From the NCBI GenBank assembly GCA_035515075.1, contig DATJBZ010000022.1, forward strand, positions 1 through 64,000: 64,000 nt of DNA, written 5' to 3'. The translations under genes were made by a program, and so were the position numbers. The notes below the pieces were generated by a model, which ran no database searches, was not told the DNA's origin, and worked only from the letters and a program-made list of their open reading frames with translations. The DNA comes from Moheibacter sp035515075. GTDB lineage: Bacteria > Bacteroidota > Bacteroidia > Flavobacteriales > Weeksellaceae. Shown one piece after another: positions 26,822 through 35,478 of the stretch. The first letter of the stretch is position 1. Each line of letters starts with the position of its first letter.

Positions 26822-27304
26822 TTATTCAAATTCTATTAAAACTTGGCCTTTATCAACCGCTTGCCCTTGATTGACTACGATTGACTGGATGATACCGGCA
26901 CGAGGCGAATTGAAATTGTTTTCCATCTTCATCGCTTCCAACACCAACAAGCTGTCCCCTTCTGCCACTTCTTGTCCTTCTTTGACGTTAATGCTCAGAA
27001 TCAAACCAGGCATCGGCGCTTTGATCGCACTGATTTGTTTGGTTGCTCCCACTTCAAACCCCAAATCCTTGATCAAACTATCCAAGGCAGTGGAAATATC
27101 CACTTCATATTCGGTGTGGTTGACTTTGATGCTATACTTTCTTTGGTTGAAATTTTTGTCTAAAACTTCAATAGCATAGGACTGATGGTCTTTTAACAAA
27201 TGAAAATCTCTTTCATTTAATTGCACAGCATCCATCTCAAAAGCTTGTTTTTCAGAAACTTCAAAGTTATTTTGGTGATTTACATTGATTTTGAATGAAT
27301 TCAT
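26822..27304 (-). CDS. Biotin carboxyl carrier subunit
   Basis: A 160-residue protein. The last 70 residues form a biotinyl domain (APMPGLILSINVKEGQEV) with the biotinylation motif LEAMKMEN, Lys126. The first 90 residues have beta-strand character and probably bind the partner subunits. It carries carboxybiotin from AccC to PccB. First gene of the carboxylase operon. An exact -7 element is not seen upstream; TACTTTAG is one base off. Confidence 0.92.
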   Translation of the reverse strand: MNSFKINVNHQNNFEVSEKQAFEMDAVQLNERDFHLLKDHQSYAIEVLDKNFNQRKYSIKVNHTEYEVDISTALDSLIKDLGFEVGATKQISAIKAPMPGLILSINVKEGQEVAEGDSLLVLEAMKMENNFNSPRAGIIQSIVVNQGQAVDKGQVLIEFE

Positions 27305-27411
27305 AATTTAGATTTCTAAAGTAAAATTGGCTAAATTTAAGCTTTCTTTCCTTTTATGAAAAACAATTCGAGTATAGATTGAGTTCTGACCCGAATTCCA
27401 ATAAGAAATCT

Positions 27412-27419
27412 TAATTTTG
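27412..27419 (+). promoter_or_regulatory. -7 element TAATTTTG of the Pif1-like gene
   Basis: TAATTTTG matches TAnnTTTG, 44 bases before the ATG at 27464. No TTG at normal spacing. Confidence 0.45.
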
Positions 27420-27463
27420 TAGCCCATCGAAATTCGACAAATTCAAACATTTAACCAACAATC

Positions 27464-29149
27464 ATGACCCAAGACAAAGCAATTTCAATTTTAAAAACTG
27501 GAAGAAATGTGTTTTTAACTGGTTCCGCTGGCGCAGGAAAAACCTACACCTTGAACCATTACATAGACTACTTGAAATCACATGGCATAGCAGTCGCTGT
27601 CACCGCTTCCACTGGAATTGCAGCCACCCACATGAACGGACAGACCATTCATTCTTGGGCAGGCATTGGCATCAAAGAGCATTTGTCGATCCGGGATTTG
27701 TCCAATTTACAAAAGCGAAAATACTTTCGGGACAAAATGGAGAAAGTCAAAGTATTGATCATCGACGAAATCTCGATGTTGCACCGCAACCAGTTGGATT
27801 TGGTCAATCAATCTTTGAAATTTTTCAAGGAAAATGATTTGCCTTTTGGTGGCATTCAAGTGATTTTTTCGGGCGATTTTTTTCAGTTGCCTCCCGTTGG
27901 TAACGGCGAAGAATCTTCCAGACAAAAATTCGCCTTCATGTCCGACGCTTGGCTCGAAGCCGAACCTGTGGTTTGTTATTTGACCGAACAATTTCGACAA
28001 AGCAACAATGATTTGAATTTAATTTTGAATGAAATCCGTTCAGGAAAAATTTCTCAAAAAGCCTTGGATTTGTTGGAAAAACGTGTGGAATTTCATCCAG
28101 ATGAGGGCGAACAAGAAACCAAATTATTTACCCACAACGCCGATGTGGACCGCATCAATACAATGCATTTGAACCAAATTGGCAGTGCTTCCAGAAAATT
28201 CAAAGCCAAGGTCAAAGGCAACGAAGCTTTGGTGGAAGTTTTGAAAAAATCGGTGTTGGCTTTGGATGATTTGGAATTGAAAATCGGCGCCCAAGTCATG
28301 TTTGTCAAAAACAATTATGAAATCGGTTATGTCAATGGTACCTTGGGAAGTGTGCATGGCTTTTCTGTAGAAGGCAACCCGATGGTGCGCACGCTGGATG
28401 GCGAATTGATCGAAGCGAAAGAGGAAAGTTGGGCCATTGAAGACGAAGGAGGAAAAGCTTTGGCGTCTTTCATCCAGATTCCTTTGCGCTTGGCTTGGGC
28501 GATTACCGTTCATAAAAGTCAGGGAATGACGTTGGATGCTGCGATGATTGATTTGAGCAAAGCTTTTGAAAAAGGACAAGGTTATGTGGCGCTTTCACGG
28601 TTGCGGGATTTGAGCGGACTGCGCCTGAGAGGCGTCAACCAGACAGCTTTGGAAGTGGATGAATTGGCGATGCGCGCGGATGAACGTTTTCGAGAATTGT
28701 CACAAGAATGGGATGACAATCTGGATGCCAATGATTTAAAATTAGAATTCAAAGGTTTCATCCTCAAAGCTGGCGGCACTTTACATCCAAAAAAGATCAG
28801 TCAGAACAAAGAAAAATTGGCCCAAAAAGGAAACATCGAAAAAGAATCTACTTACCTGTTGACTAAAAAATTGGTGAAACAAAAAATGTCCTTAGAAGAC
28901 ATGGCCGAAGCACGTGGATTGACCTTACAAACGATTTTGAACCATTTGATTCGCATTGCTGAAACCGATGCCAAGATTGACCTTTCGGCTTATCAACCCG
29001 AAAAAGACATCTTGGATAAAGTTAAGAAGGCTTTGAAAAACCAAAAAGAGGAAGAAAAATTTTCTTTGAGTAAATTGTACCAAGATTTGAACAAAGAAAT
29101 CACGTACAATGACTTGAGAAAAGCTTTGATTTTTGTCAATAAAAAATAA
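27464..29149 (+). CDS. Pif1-like superfamily 1 DNA helicase with C-terminal HTH
   Basis: A 561-residue helicase. Walker A GSAGAGKT (about 20-27), TASTGIAATHMNGQTIHSWAG, Walker B VLIIDEISML, IFSGDFFQLPPVG, TEQFRQ and the late motif AITVHKSQGMTLD define the Pif1/RecD2 group. The C-terminal 120 residues contain STYLLTKKLVKQKMSLEDMAEARGL, read in two parts, resembling the helix-turn-helix found at the end of RecQ-like and Pif1-like bacterial helicases. It unwinds DNA 5' to 3' and may resolve structured DNA. It is transcribed alone and ends at a bidirectional terminator. Confidence 0.9.
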   Translation: MTQDKAISILKTGRNVFLTGSAGAGKTYTLNHYIDYLKSHGIAVAVTASTGIAATHMNGQTIHSWAGIGIKEHLSIRDLSNLQKRKYFRDKMEKVKVLIIDEISMLHRNQLDLVNQSLKFFKENDLPFGGIQVIFSGDFFQLPPVGNGEESSRQKFAFMSDAWLEAEPVVCYLTEQFRQSNNDLNLILNEIRSGKISQKALDLLEKRVEFHPDEGEQETKLFTHNADVDRINTMHLNQIGSASRKFKAKVKGNEALVEVLKKSVLALDDLELKIGAQVMFVKNNYEIGYVNGTLGSVHGFSVEGNPMVRTLDGELIEAKEESWAIEDEGGKALASFIQIPLRLAWAITVHKSQGMTLDAAMIDLSKAFEKGQGYVALSRLRDLSGLRLRGVNQTALEVDELAMRADERFRELSQEWDDNLDANDLKLEFKGFILKAGGTLHPKKISQNKEKLAQKGNIEKESTYLLTKKLVKQKMSLEDMAEARGLTLQTILNHLIRIAETDAKIDLSAYQPEKDILDKVKKALKNQKEEEKFSLSKLYQDLNKEITYNDLRKALIFVNKK

Positions 29150-29186
29150 TCCAAAACCTCAGCAATGAAAACTGTGGTTTTGGATT
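29148..29186. terminator. Bidirectional terminator between Pif1-like and chagasin-like genes
   Basis: AATCCAAAACC and GGTTTTGGATT form a perfect 11-base stem that begins in the helicase stop codon; CAG/CTG extends it past one mismatch. T-rich sequence follows on the plus strand. Confidence 0.8.
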
Positions 29187-29197
29187 GAAATTTTATT

Positions 29198-29605
29198 TTA
29201 TTTCACGACAAAATGAATGCTTTTTTTATCGGAAGGCTGACTCTCTCCTGGAGGCGTTTGATTGAATTCAACCAAACATGTACCTGCTTTAACGCCTTTG
29301 ACTTCATAAGTTCTCACACCAGGCGCACCCATCATTGGAATGTCAGTGTTTTTTTGTTCGAAAATTCCTTCGTTGATCTCTACCACACAATCTTGGGGCG
29401 ATTTCGTGTCCAGGCGATAACCTGTCGATGGATTCTCTTGCATGCGCACCAAAATGGTTTGTCCTAATTGGATTTGTATCTTTTGCAAATCACTGTATTG
29501 ATCCAAATTGACTTCAATCGGCAATTCATTTGCATCGGATTTCACACTTGTTTGACAACTGCTCAACGTCAAAAAAGCAAACGATAGTAAAACGTATTTT
29601 TTCAT
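29198..29605 (-). CDS. Chagasin-like (I42) cysteine-peptidase inhibitor lipoprotein
   Basis: A 135-residue protein with a lipoprotein signal (lipobox LSSC, Cys17). The mature part carries the chagasin landmark NPSTGY (58-63, loop L2) and MGAPGVRTYEV where the GxGG-type loop L4 lies. The third loop, usually RPW, reads FNQTPPGESQP. Inhibitors of this fold block papain-family cysteine peptidases. Anchored in the periplasm or on the surface it might protect against host or own peptidases. No C1 peptidase is in the window. Confidence 0.82.
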   Translation of the reverse strand: MKKYVLLSFAFLTLSSCQTSVKSDANELPIEVNLDQYSDLQKIQIQLGQTILVRMQENPSTGYRLDTKSPQDCVVEINEGIFEQKNTDIPMMGAPGVRTYEVKGVKAGTCLVEFNQTPPGESQPSDKKSIHFVVK

Positions 29606-29702
29606 GGAGTTTAAATTTTGAGTGAATTTAATCCAAAATTATTAACACGTTCTATAATCTTTAAAACATTCTGCCAACCACCAGCAAACTCCGTCTCATA
29701 CT

Positions 29703-29721
29703 GATTCCATCGAATGGAATC
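29703..29721. promoter_or_regulatory. Perfect 8-3-8 palindrome upstream of the iron-transport operon
   Basis: GATTCCAT and ATGGAATC face each other across CGA. It lies in the divergent gap between the chagasin-like gene and the ferric transporter, 31 bases before a second dyad. It is not a Fur-box match and has no T-run, so a regulator site is more likely than a terminator. Confidence 0.5.
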
Positions 29722-29751
29722 TGACAAAATTCAGTTCAAAAAACATTATCC

Positions 29752-29774
29752 TTATTTGTACTAAGTCTAAATAA
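29752..29774. promoter_or_regulatory. 23-base dyad inside the iron-operon promoter (candidate metalloregulator site)
   Basis: Left arm TTATTTGTACT and right arm AGTCTAAATAA around a central A agree with a perfect palindrome at 9 of 11 positions. It covers the TTG -33 element (29756-29758) and most of the spacer. A Fur- or DtxR-like repressor would fit the downstream genes. Confidence 0.55.
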
Positions 29775-29785
29775 ACGTATATTTG
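29756..29785 (+). promoter_or_regulatory. Promoter of ferric-iron ABC operon
   Basis: TTG (29756-29758), a 19-base spacer and TATATTTG (29778-29785) form a full Bacteroidota promoter. The leader to the ATG at 29807 is about 15-20 bases. Confidence 0.75.
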
Positions 29786-29806
29786 CCAAAAATTAAAACC
29801 AATTCA

Positions 29807-30856
29807 ATGAAAAAATATTTCAATTTCGGGGCGCTCTTCATCAGTTTGATGTTGGTCATTTCTTGTGGTCAATCTTCAGATAAAACAACTGAAAATACAG
29901 AAAGCAATACCGTCAATGTTTACACCCATCGTCATTACAAAGCAGACGATCAATTGTTCAAAAAATTCACTGAACAAACAGGCATCAAAGTCAACATCGT
30001 TAACGCAAGTGCAGATGAGTTGATCCAACGTTTGGAAACAGAAGGTGCAGAATCACAGGCGGATTTATTGATTACTGTCGATGCGGGTAGATTGTACCGC
30101 GCACAATCCAAAGATTTATTGCAACCGATCCAGTCAGACATTTTGGACCAAAATATCGCAGCTCACTTTCGCGAAGCTTCGGGATTGTGGTATGGAATGA
30201 CTTACCGTGCGAGAATTATCGCCTATGCCAAAGACAGAGTGAATCCAGCGGACATTCAAAATTATGAAGATTTGGCAGATCCCAAATGGAAAGGAAAAAT
30301 CTTGGTGCGTTCTTCTGAAAACATTTACAATCAATCCTTGTTGGCTTCTTTGATTTTGGCCAATGGTGAAAATGAAGCAAAAAATTGGGCCAGTCACGTA
30401 GTGGCTAATATGGCCCGTACGCCCAAAGGAAGCGACCGTGATCAAGTCAAAGCCGTAGCAGCTGGCGAAGGAGATTTGGCGATTGTCAATACCTATTACA
30501 TCGGTTTGATGTTGAATGATGAAAATCCAGAAGAAAGAAAGGCAGGCGAAAGTGTCGGCATCATTTTTCCGAACCAAAACAACCGAGGAACACACATCAA
30601 CATCAGTGGAATGGGCGTAACCAAACATGCACCCAACAAAGCCAATGCAGTGAAATTGATGGAATTCTTGTCAGAAGAAGAAGCCCAGCAAATGTTGGCA
30701 GATTTGAACTTTGAATACCCTATCAATCCCAAAGCCACACAAGCGGCAACTACCACTTCTTGGGGAGATTTCAAAGCAGATGAAGTTGAATTGTCTGAAT
30801 TGGGTCAATTGAACAGTGAATCCGTAAAAATATTTGATGAAATCGGTTGGAAATAA
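29807..30856 (+). CDS. Ferric-iron ABC transporter substrate-binding lipoprotein (FbpA/FutA-like)
   Basis: The ATG at 29807 opens a lipoprotein signal (lipobox VISC, Cys20); the longer frame from 29783 overlaps the promoter. The 349-residue protein has NVYTHRHYKADDQLF at the mature start, LLITVDAGRLYRA, a ligand-region WYGMTYRARI and the adjacent tyrosines of FbpA-type iron sites in IVNTYYIGLM. It should capture Fe3+ in the periplasm and hand it to the permease encoded next. Promoter and palindromes upstream suggest iron control. Confidence 0.92.
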   Translation: MKKYFNFGALFISLMLVISCGQSSDKTTENTESNTVNVYTHRHYKADDQLFKKFTEQTGIKVNIVNASADELIQRLETEGAESQADLLITVDAGRLYRAQSKDLLQPIQSDILDQNIAAHFREASGLWYGMTYRARIIAYAKDRVNPADIQNYEDLADPKWKGKILVRSSENIYNQSLLASLILANGENEAKNWASHVVANMARTPKGSDRDQVKAVAAGEGDLAIVNTYYIGLMLNDENPEERKAGESVGIIFPNQNNRGTHINISGMGVTKHAPNKANAVKLMEFLSEEEAQQMLADLNFEYPINPKATQAATTTSWGDFKADEVELSELGQLNSESVKIFDEIGWK

Positions 30857-30914
30857 ATCCACTGTTTCACCCAAACGCTTTCTTTAATTTTCTGAAAGAC
30901 AAACACATTGCAAA

Positions 30915-32555
30915 TTGGAGCAAAAAAATAGGACAAAAAAATCCATCTATTGGTGGAACAAGTGGACCGCGGGGGCAATCATGATTTTAATGGTTGTCCT
31001 CACGCCTATTGTAACCATCTTGTTTAAACTATTGGATCCTCCAGGAGAACATTGGTCGCATTTGATCCACAACCTTCTCCCCGCTTATTTTTCCAATTCT
31101 TTGATTTTATTGTTGGGCGTGGGCTTGATGACTTTCATCATCGGTGTCGGCATGGCTTGGCTGGTCTCCATTTATGAATTTCCAGGTAGAAAGTATTTCG
31201 AATGGCTCTTGATCTTGCCACTTGCCTTTCCTTCGTACATGATGGGCTACAGTTATGTAGGTCTTTTGGAATATACGGGGCCATTGCAAGCTTTTTTAAG
31301 AAATAATTTGGACATTCATTTCAAAGGTGCCATCGTGGACATCATGAACATGCCCGGCGCGATTTTCATTTTATCGATCAGTTTGTATCCGTATGTGTAT
31401 GTAATTTGTCGCGCATCCTTTTCACGCCAATCCAGTGTTTTTCAAGAAGCTGCACTTTTGTTGGGCAGCAACCGAAGAAGAGTATTTACCAAAGTAGCTT
31501 TGCCGATGGCGCGTCCAGCGATTGCAGCAGGAATTGCATTGGCGGCCATGGAAGTTTTGAACGATTACGGTACAGTGAAATATTTCGGCATCGACACCTT
31601 TACTTCAGGAATTTTCAAAGCTTGGTTTTCCTTGGGCGACGTCAATACCGCCATTTACCTTTCTGCCATTTTGACTTTGATGGTGTTGTTTTTGGTTTGG
31701 CTGGAGAATTTCCAAAGAGGCAACCGAAGTTGGGGCGCCAGAAACGAAAGCAACAGGCCCAGTGTACGCATTGCACCAAGAAGAAAAACAACCGCATGGC
31801 TCTACAGTTTGACTGCCTTCACTGTCTTGATGATTTGCTTTTTACTGCCTTTGATGCAATTGATTTATTGGGTGAATTTGACTTGGAAAAATGTCGTCGA
31901 TGCAGAATTCTTTCTATTGATCGGCAGAAGTTTCAGCTTGGCGATTGGTTCCGCTTTATTGATTGCACTTTTATCGATTTTCTTATTGTATGCTGTGCGA
32001 TTGAGCCCTTTGAAATGGACCAAATACATCACCAAAACCGCTTCCATTGGTTACGCCATTCCAGGTGCAGTCATTGCCGTTGGCGTGATGATTCCGATGA
32101 TGGGCTTGGACCGTTGGCTGATTCAATTAACCGCTGGACAAGTCGGCATGTTGATTTCAGGCAGTTTGACCATCGTTGTGATTGCTTACATCGTTCGTTT
32201 TATGGCAGTGGGTTACAATGCCATTGATGCGGGTTTTCAGAAAACAGGTGCTTCTGTCAACGAAGTGGCCCGATCATTGGGAGCTTCTCCATTGAGAACC
32301 TTAGTGAAAATTGACCTACCTTTGATCAAAACCAGCATTGCAAGCGGAATTTTATTGGCTTTTGTGGACATCATGAAAGAATTGCCCTTGACGTTGATTT
32401 TGCGGCCATTTAACTTTCATACATTGGCAACCAAAGCTTTTGACATGGCGACCAACGAAATGATCGCAGAATCTGCCAACGCATGTTTGATTGTGGTTTT
32501 GACAGGAATCATTCCTATCATTGTTTTCAACAGCATGATTCGGAAAAGAACTTAA
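30915..32555 (+). CDS. Ferric-iron ABC transporter permease (FbpB-like, two-domain)
   Basis: A 546-residue permease with about twelve membrane helices in two halves, each with an ATPase-docking EAA loop (EAALLLGSNRRRVFTKVALP and EVARSLGASPLRTLVKIDLP). This is the fused form usual for FbpB. The reading starts at TTG (30915); the next ATG lies inside the first helix, and the charged stretch EQKNRTKKSIYWWNKW before the helix supports the TTG. The gene lies 58 bases after the binding protein and 20 before the ATPase. Confidence 0.9.
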   Translation: MEQKNRTKKSIYWWNKWTAGAIMILMVVLTPIVTILFKLLDPPGEHWSHLIHNLLPAYFSNSLILLLGVGLMTFIIGVGMAWLVSIYEFPGRKYFEWLLILPLAFPSYMMGYSYVGLLEYTGPLQAFLRNNLDIHFKGAIVDIMNMPGAIFILSISLYPYVYVICRASFSRQSSVFQEAALLLGSNRRRVFTKVALPMARPAIAAGIALAAMEVLNDYGTVKYFGIDTFTSGIFKAWFSLGDVNTAIYLSAILTLMVLFLVWLENFQRGNRSWGARNESNRPSVRIAPRRKTTAWLYSLTAFTVLMICFLLPLMQLIYWVNLTWKNVVDAEFFLLIGRSFSLAIGSALLIALLSIFLLYAVRLSPLKWTKYITKTASIGYAIPGAVIAVGVMIPMMGLDRWLIQLTAGQVGMLISGSLTIVVIAYIVRFMAVGYNAIDAGFQKTGASVNEVARSLGASPLRTLVKIDLPLIKTSIASGILLAFVDIMKELPLTLILRPFNFHTLATKAFDMATNEMIAESANACLIVVLTGIIPIIVFNSMIRKRT

Positions 32556-32575
32556 TTTATAATTGTATTGTAGAA

Positions 32576-33679
32576 ATGACCATCGTTGAATTAAATAACA
32601 TTAGCAAAAAGTACAGAGAAGCCAATCGCTTTGCCGTTGACAATGTCTCCTTTTCTGTTGAACAAGGTGAAATTTTAGCTTTGGTCGGCGAAAGTGGTTC
32701 GGGCAAAACTACTTTGCTGCGCATGATAGCTGGTTTGGAACATCCAGATGCAGGCTACATCAACTTGGACGGAAAAATTGTAGTCAAAGGCAGCCGTTCC
32801 CTTCCTCCTAACAAAAGAGGCGCCGGCATGGTTTTTCAAGATTACGCTTTGTTTCCGCACTTGACAATTTATGAAAACGTTGCCTTTGGTTTGAAAGGTT
32901 TGACCAAAAAAGAAATCAAACAAAGGGTTTTGGAAACCATCGAACTGACTGGGCTGAATGAAAATATCAAAAAATATCCGCACCAATTGTCGGGTGGTCA
33001 ACAACAGAGAGTCGCTTTGGCAAGAGCGATTGCACCTCGCCCCAATATTTTATTGATGGATGAACCTTTCAGTAATTTGGATGCAATTTTAAGGGACCAA
33101 ATCCGAGAAGAAGTCCGTCAAATCATCAAAAAACTGAACATTACTGCCATTCTGGTAACCCATGATACCAAAGATGCTTTTTCGACCGCAGACAAAATCG
33201 CAGTGATGCTCGATGGGAAATTATTGCAAGTCGATACCCCCAACAAATTGTACGACGAACCCAACAATGCCTATGTCGCTGAACTTTTTGGAAAATCCAA
33301 TCATTTGGAAGCGACTGTTGAAGCAGACGGTTTCAACACGCCTTTTGGATTCGTTTCACGCCCCGACAATTGCACAAGTTGCAAAGATGAGAAAGTGAAT
33401 TTGTTCTTTCGAGCAGAAGAAACCGTGCTTTGTGACGATTCTGAACCCCATCTTTGTGGCATGGTAGAACAATGTGTGTATTTGGGCGACCATGTCCAGC
33501 TGAAAGTTTGTTGTAACCGCTGCACACTTTGTGAGAAAAATCAATTGCACAATGCCGCAACCAAAGAAAACCACAAGGTATTGATCCAATCCAAGGATCA
33601 CAATTACAAACCGGGCGATACCGTTCGCTTCAACATCAAAAATTTCAAAATCAAAGAAGCCGACACTACTACCGATTGA
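32576..33679 (+). CDS. Ferric-iron ABC transporter ATPase with cysteine-rich C-terminal domain
   Basis: The ATG at 32576 gives 367 residues; the longer frame lies within the permease gene. Residues 1-240 are a standard ABC ATPase: Walker A GESGSGKTT (38-46), signature LSGGQQQR (138-145), Walker B ILLMDEPFSNLD and switch THD. The C-terminal 125 residues, where the TOBE-like regulatory domain belongs, contain nine cysteines (266, 269, 286, 294, 300, 312, 313, 316, 319) as CxxC and CCxxCxxC groups; the ATPase domain has none. This could bind a metal or Fe-S cluster and sense iron, which is inference. Confidence 0.92.
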   Translation: MTIVELNNISKKYREANRFAVDNVSFSVEQGEILALVGESGSGKTTLLRMIAGLEHPDAGYINLDGKIVVKGSRSLPPNKRGAGMVFQDYALFPHLTIYENVAFGLKGLTKKEIKQRVLETIELTGLNENIKKYPHQLSGGQQQRVALARAIAPRPNILLMDEPFSNLDAILRDQIREEVRQIIKKLNITAILVTHDTKDAFSTADKIAVMLDGKLLQVDTPNKLYDEPNNAYVAELFGKSNHLEATVEADGFNTPFGFVSRPDNCTSCKDEKVNLFFRAEETVLCDDSEPHLCGMVEQCVYLGDHVQLKVCCNRCTLCEKNQLHNAATKENHKVLIQSKDHNYKPGDTVRFNIKNFKIKEADTTTD

Positions 33680-33819
33680 GCAATCGCAAGAATGCATTGA
33701 AACAACATGAACTGCCAAAAATTCCATCAAATTGCGGGATATGTTCATAAAAATTAATTGTTCCATTCTTTGAACCCGCTTTTATATTGTATTTTTACCC
33801 TCGAATTTTTGAAAATAAA

Positions 33820-34593
33820 ATGGGAAAAATAATTGCAATTGCCAACCAAAAAGGCGGTGTTGGAAAAACAACTACAGCAGTCAATTTAGCTGCTTCATTG
33901 GGCGTTTTAGAGAAAAAAACCCTTTTAATTGATGCCGATCCGCAAGCCAATGCCTCTTCAGGCTTGGGCATAGTGATCGAAGAAGTTGAAAAAGGCACCT
34001 ATGAAGTTTTGGAACACCAAGTGAGCGCAAAAGAAGCCATTCAACCTACAGATTCACCGAATTTGGATTTGATTCCTGCCCACGTGGATTTGGTGGCGGC
34101 TGAAATTGAAATTGTCGATCACGAGCAGAGAGAATATTTGTTGAAAGCAGCTTTACAACCCATCAAAGACGACTACGACTACATCATCATCGATTGTGCT
34201 CCTTCTTTGGGTTTGATTACTTTGAACGCATTGACGGCTGCCGATTCTGTGATCATTCCCATTCAATGCGAATATTTTGCGTTGGAAGGTTTGGGCAAAT
34301 TGTTGAATACCGTCAAAGGCATTCAGCAACACCACAACAAAGATTTGGACATTGAAGGTCTGTTATTGACCATGCACGATTCACGTTTGCGTTTGTCCAA
34401 CCAAGTGGTCGATGAAGTCAACAGTCATTTTCCTGACATGGTTTTCAAAACCATCATCCAAAGAAATGTCCGACTTTCTGAAGCGCCCAGCTTTGGTGAA
34501 GCCATCATTTCTTATGATGCAGACAGCCGCGGCGCAGAAAATTACTTAGATTTGGCAAGAGAATTTCTAATTAAAAACAACGACAAGGTTTAA
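33820..34593 (+). CDS. parA: Chromosome-partitioning ATPase ParA/Soj
   Basis: The ATG at 33820 gives MGKIIAIANQKGGVGKTTTA, the conserved ParA start with the deviant Walker A; the frame from 33787 adds unlikely residues. The 257-residue protein has LLIDADPQANASSGLG and IIDCAPSLGLITLNAL. It binds DNA non-specifically with ATP and moves ParB-bound origins. It is followed by parB after 6 bases. No exact -7 element is seen; TATTTTTA is nearby. I see no parS site in the window. Confidence 0.96.
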   Translation: MGKIIAIANQKGGVGKTTTAVNLAASLGVLEKKTLLIDADPQANASSGLGIVIEEVEKGTYEVLEHQVSAKEAIQPTDSPNLDLIPAHVDLVAAEIEIVDHEQREYLLKAALQPIKDDYDYIIIDCAPSLGLITLNALTAADSVIIPIQCEYFALEGLGKLLNTVKGIQQHHNKDLDIEGLLLTMHDSRLRLSNQVVDEVNSHFPDMVFKTIIQRNVRLSEAPSFGEAIISYDADSRGAENYLDLAREFLIKNNDKV

Positions 34594-34599
34594 TTCGGT

Positions 34600-35478
34600 A
34601 TGGCAAAACAAGCAAACAATCGTTTAGGAAGAGGACTTTCGGCTTTATTGAAAGATGAAACATCGGTGGTTTCTGCCAGCGACAAAGGCGCAGAAGTTTT
34701 GGTGGGAAGCATCGTTGAAATTGATTTGAAAAAAATTCAAACCAATCCTTACCAACCCCGAACCAATTTCGACAAGAATGCTTTGGAAGATTTGGTGAAA
34801 TCCATCACCATTTTGGGCGTAATTCAACCCATTACTGTTCGTAAAAACAAAGAAGGCTATGAATTAATTTCTGGAGAAAGACGTTTCAGGGCTTCACAAA
34901 TCGTAGGTTTGGAAACCATCCCTGCTTACATCCGCTTGGCCAATGACCAAGAAATGCTCGAAATGGCTTTGGTCGAAAACATCCAAAGACAGGATTTGGA
35001 CGCCATAGAAATTGCGTTGTCTTACCAAAGATTGATCGACGACATTCAATTGACCCAAGAGCAATTGAGCCACAGGGTTGGAAAAGACCGCTCTTCGATC
35101 ACCAACTATTTGCGTTTGTTGAAATTGGATCCAATTATTCAAACTGGGATTCGCGACGGCATGATCAGTATGGGACACGGTCGAGCGATTATCGCCATCG
35201 ACAACATCGATACCCAATTGGAAATTTATGAAAAAGTGATTGCAGAAAACCTTTCGGTGAGAGAAACTGAGAAATACATTCAATCATTGAAAAAACCTGC
35301 AGCCAAAAAAATCAAAAAAGCTGAATTGCCCAATGAGTATAAAAAAGCGCAAGTTCATTTTGAAGACCATTTGCAATCGAAAGTAGAAATCAAACGTGCC
35401 CAAAATGGAAAAGGGAAAATCATCATTGATTTCAATTCTGACCAAGATTTCGAAAGACTTAGAAAATTATTTGAATGA
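34600..35478 (+). CDS. parB: Chromosome-partitioning protein ParB/Spo0J
   Basis: A 292-residue ParB. IQTNPYQPRTNFD opens the CTP-binding N-terminal domain, GERRFRAS is the conserved arginine box, and LSHRVGKDRSSITNYLRLL the helix-turn-helix that reads parS. The basic middle and the C-terminal dimer helix (RKLFE) follow. It is flanked by parA and overlaps the DUF5683 gene by 4 bases (ATGA), so translation is coupled. Confidence 0.95.
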   Translation: MAKQANNRLGRGLSALLKDETSVVSASDKGAEVLVGSIVEIDLKKIQTNPYQPRTNFDKNALEDLVKSITILGVIQPITVRKNKEGYELISGERRFRASQIVGLETIPAYIRLANDQEMLEMALVENIQRQDLDAIEIALSYQRLIDDIQLTQEQLSHRVGKDRSSITNYLRLLKLDPIIQTGIRDGMISMGHGRAIIAIDNIDTQLEIYEKVIAENLSVRETEKYIQSLKKPAAKKIKKAELPNEYKKAQVHFEDHLQSKVEIKRAQNGKGKIIIDFNSDQDFERLRKLFE

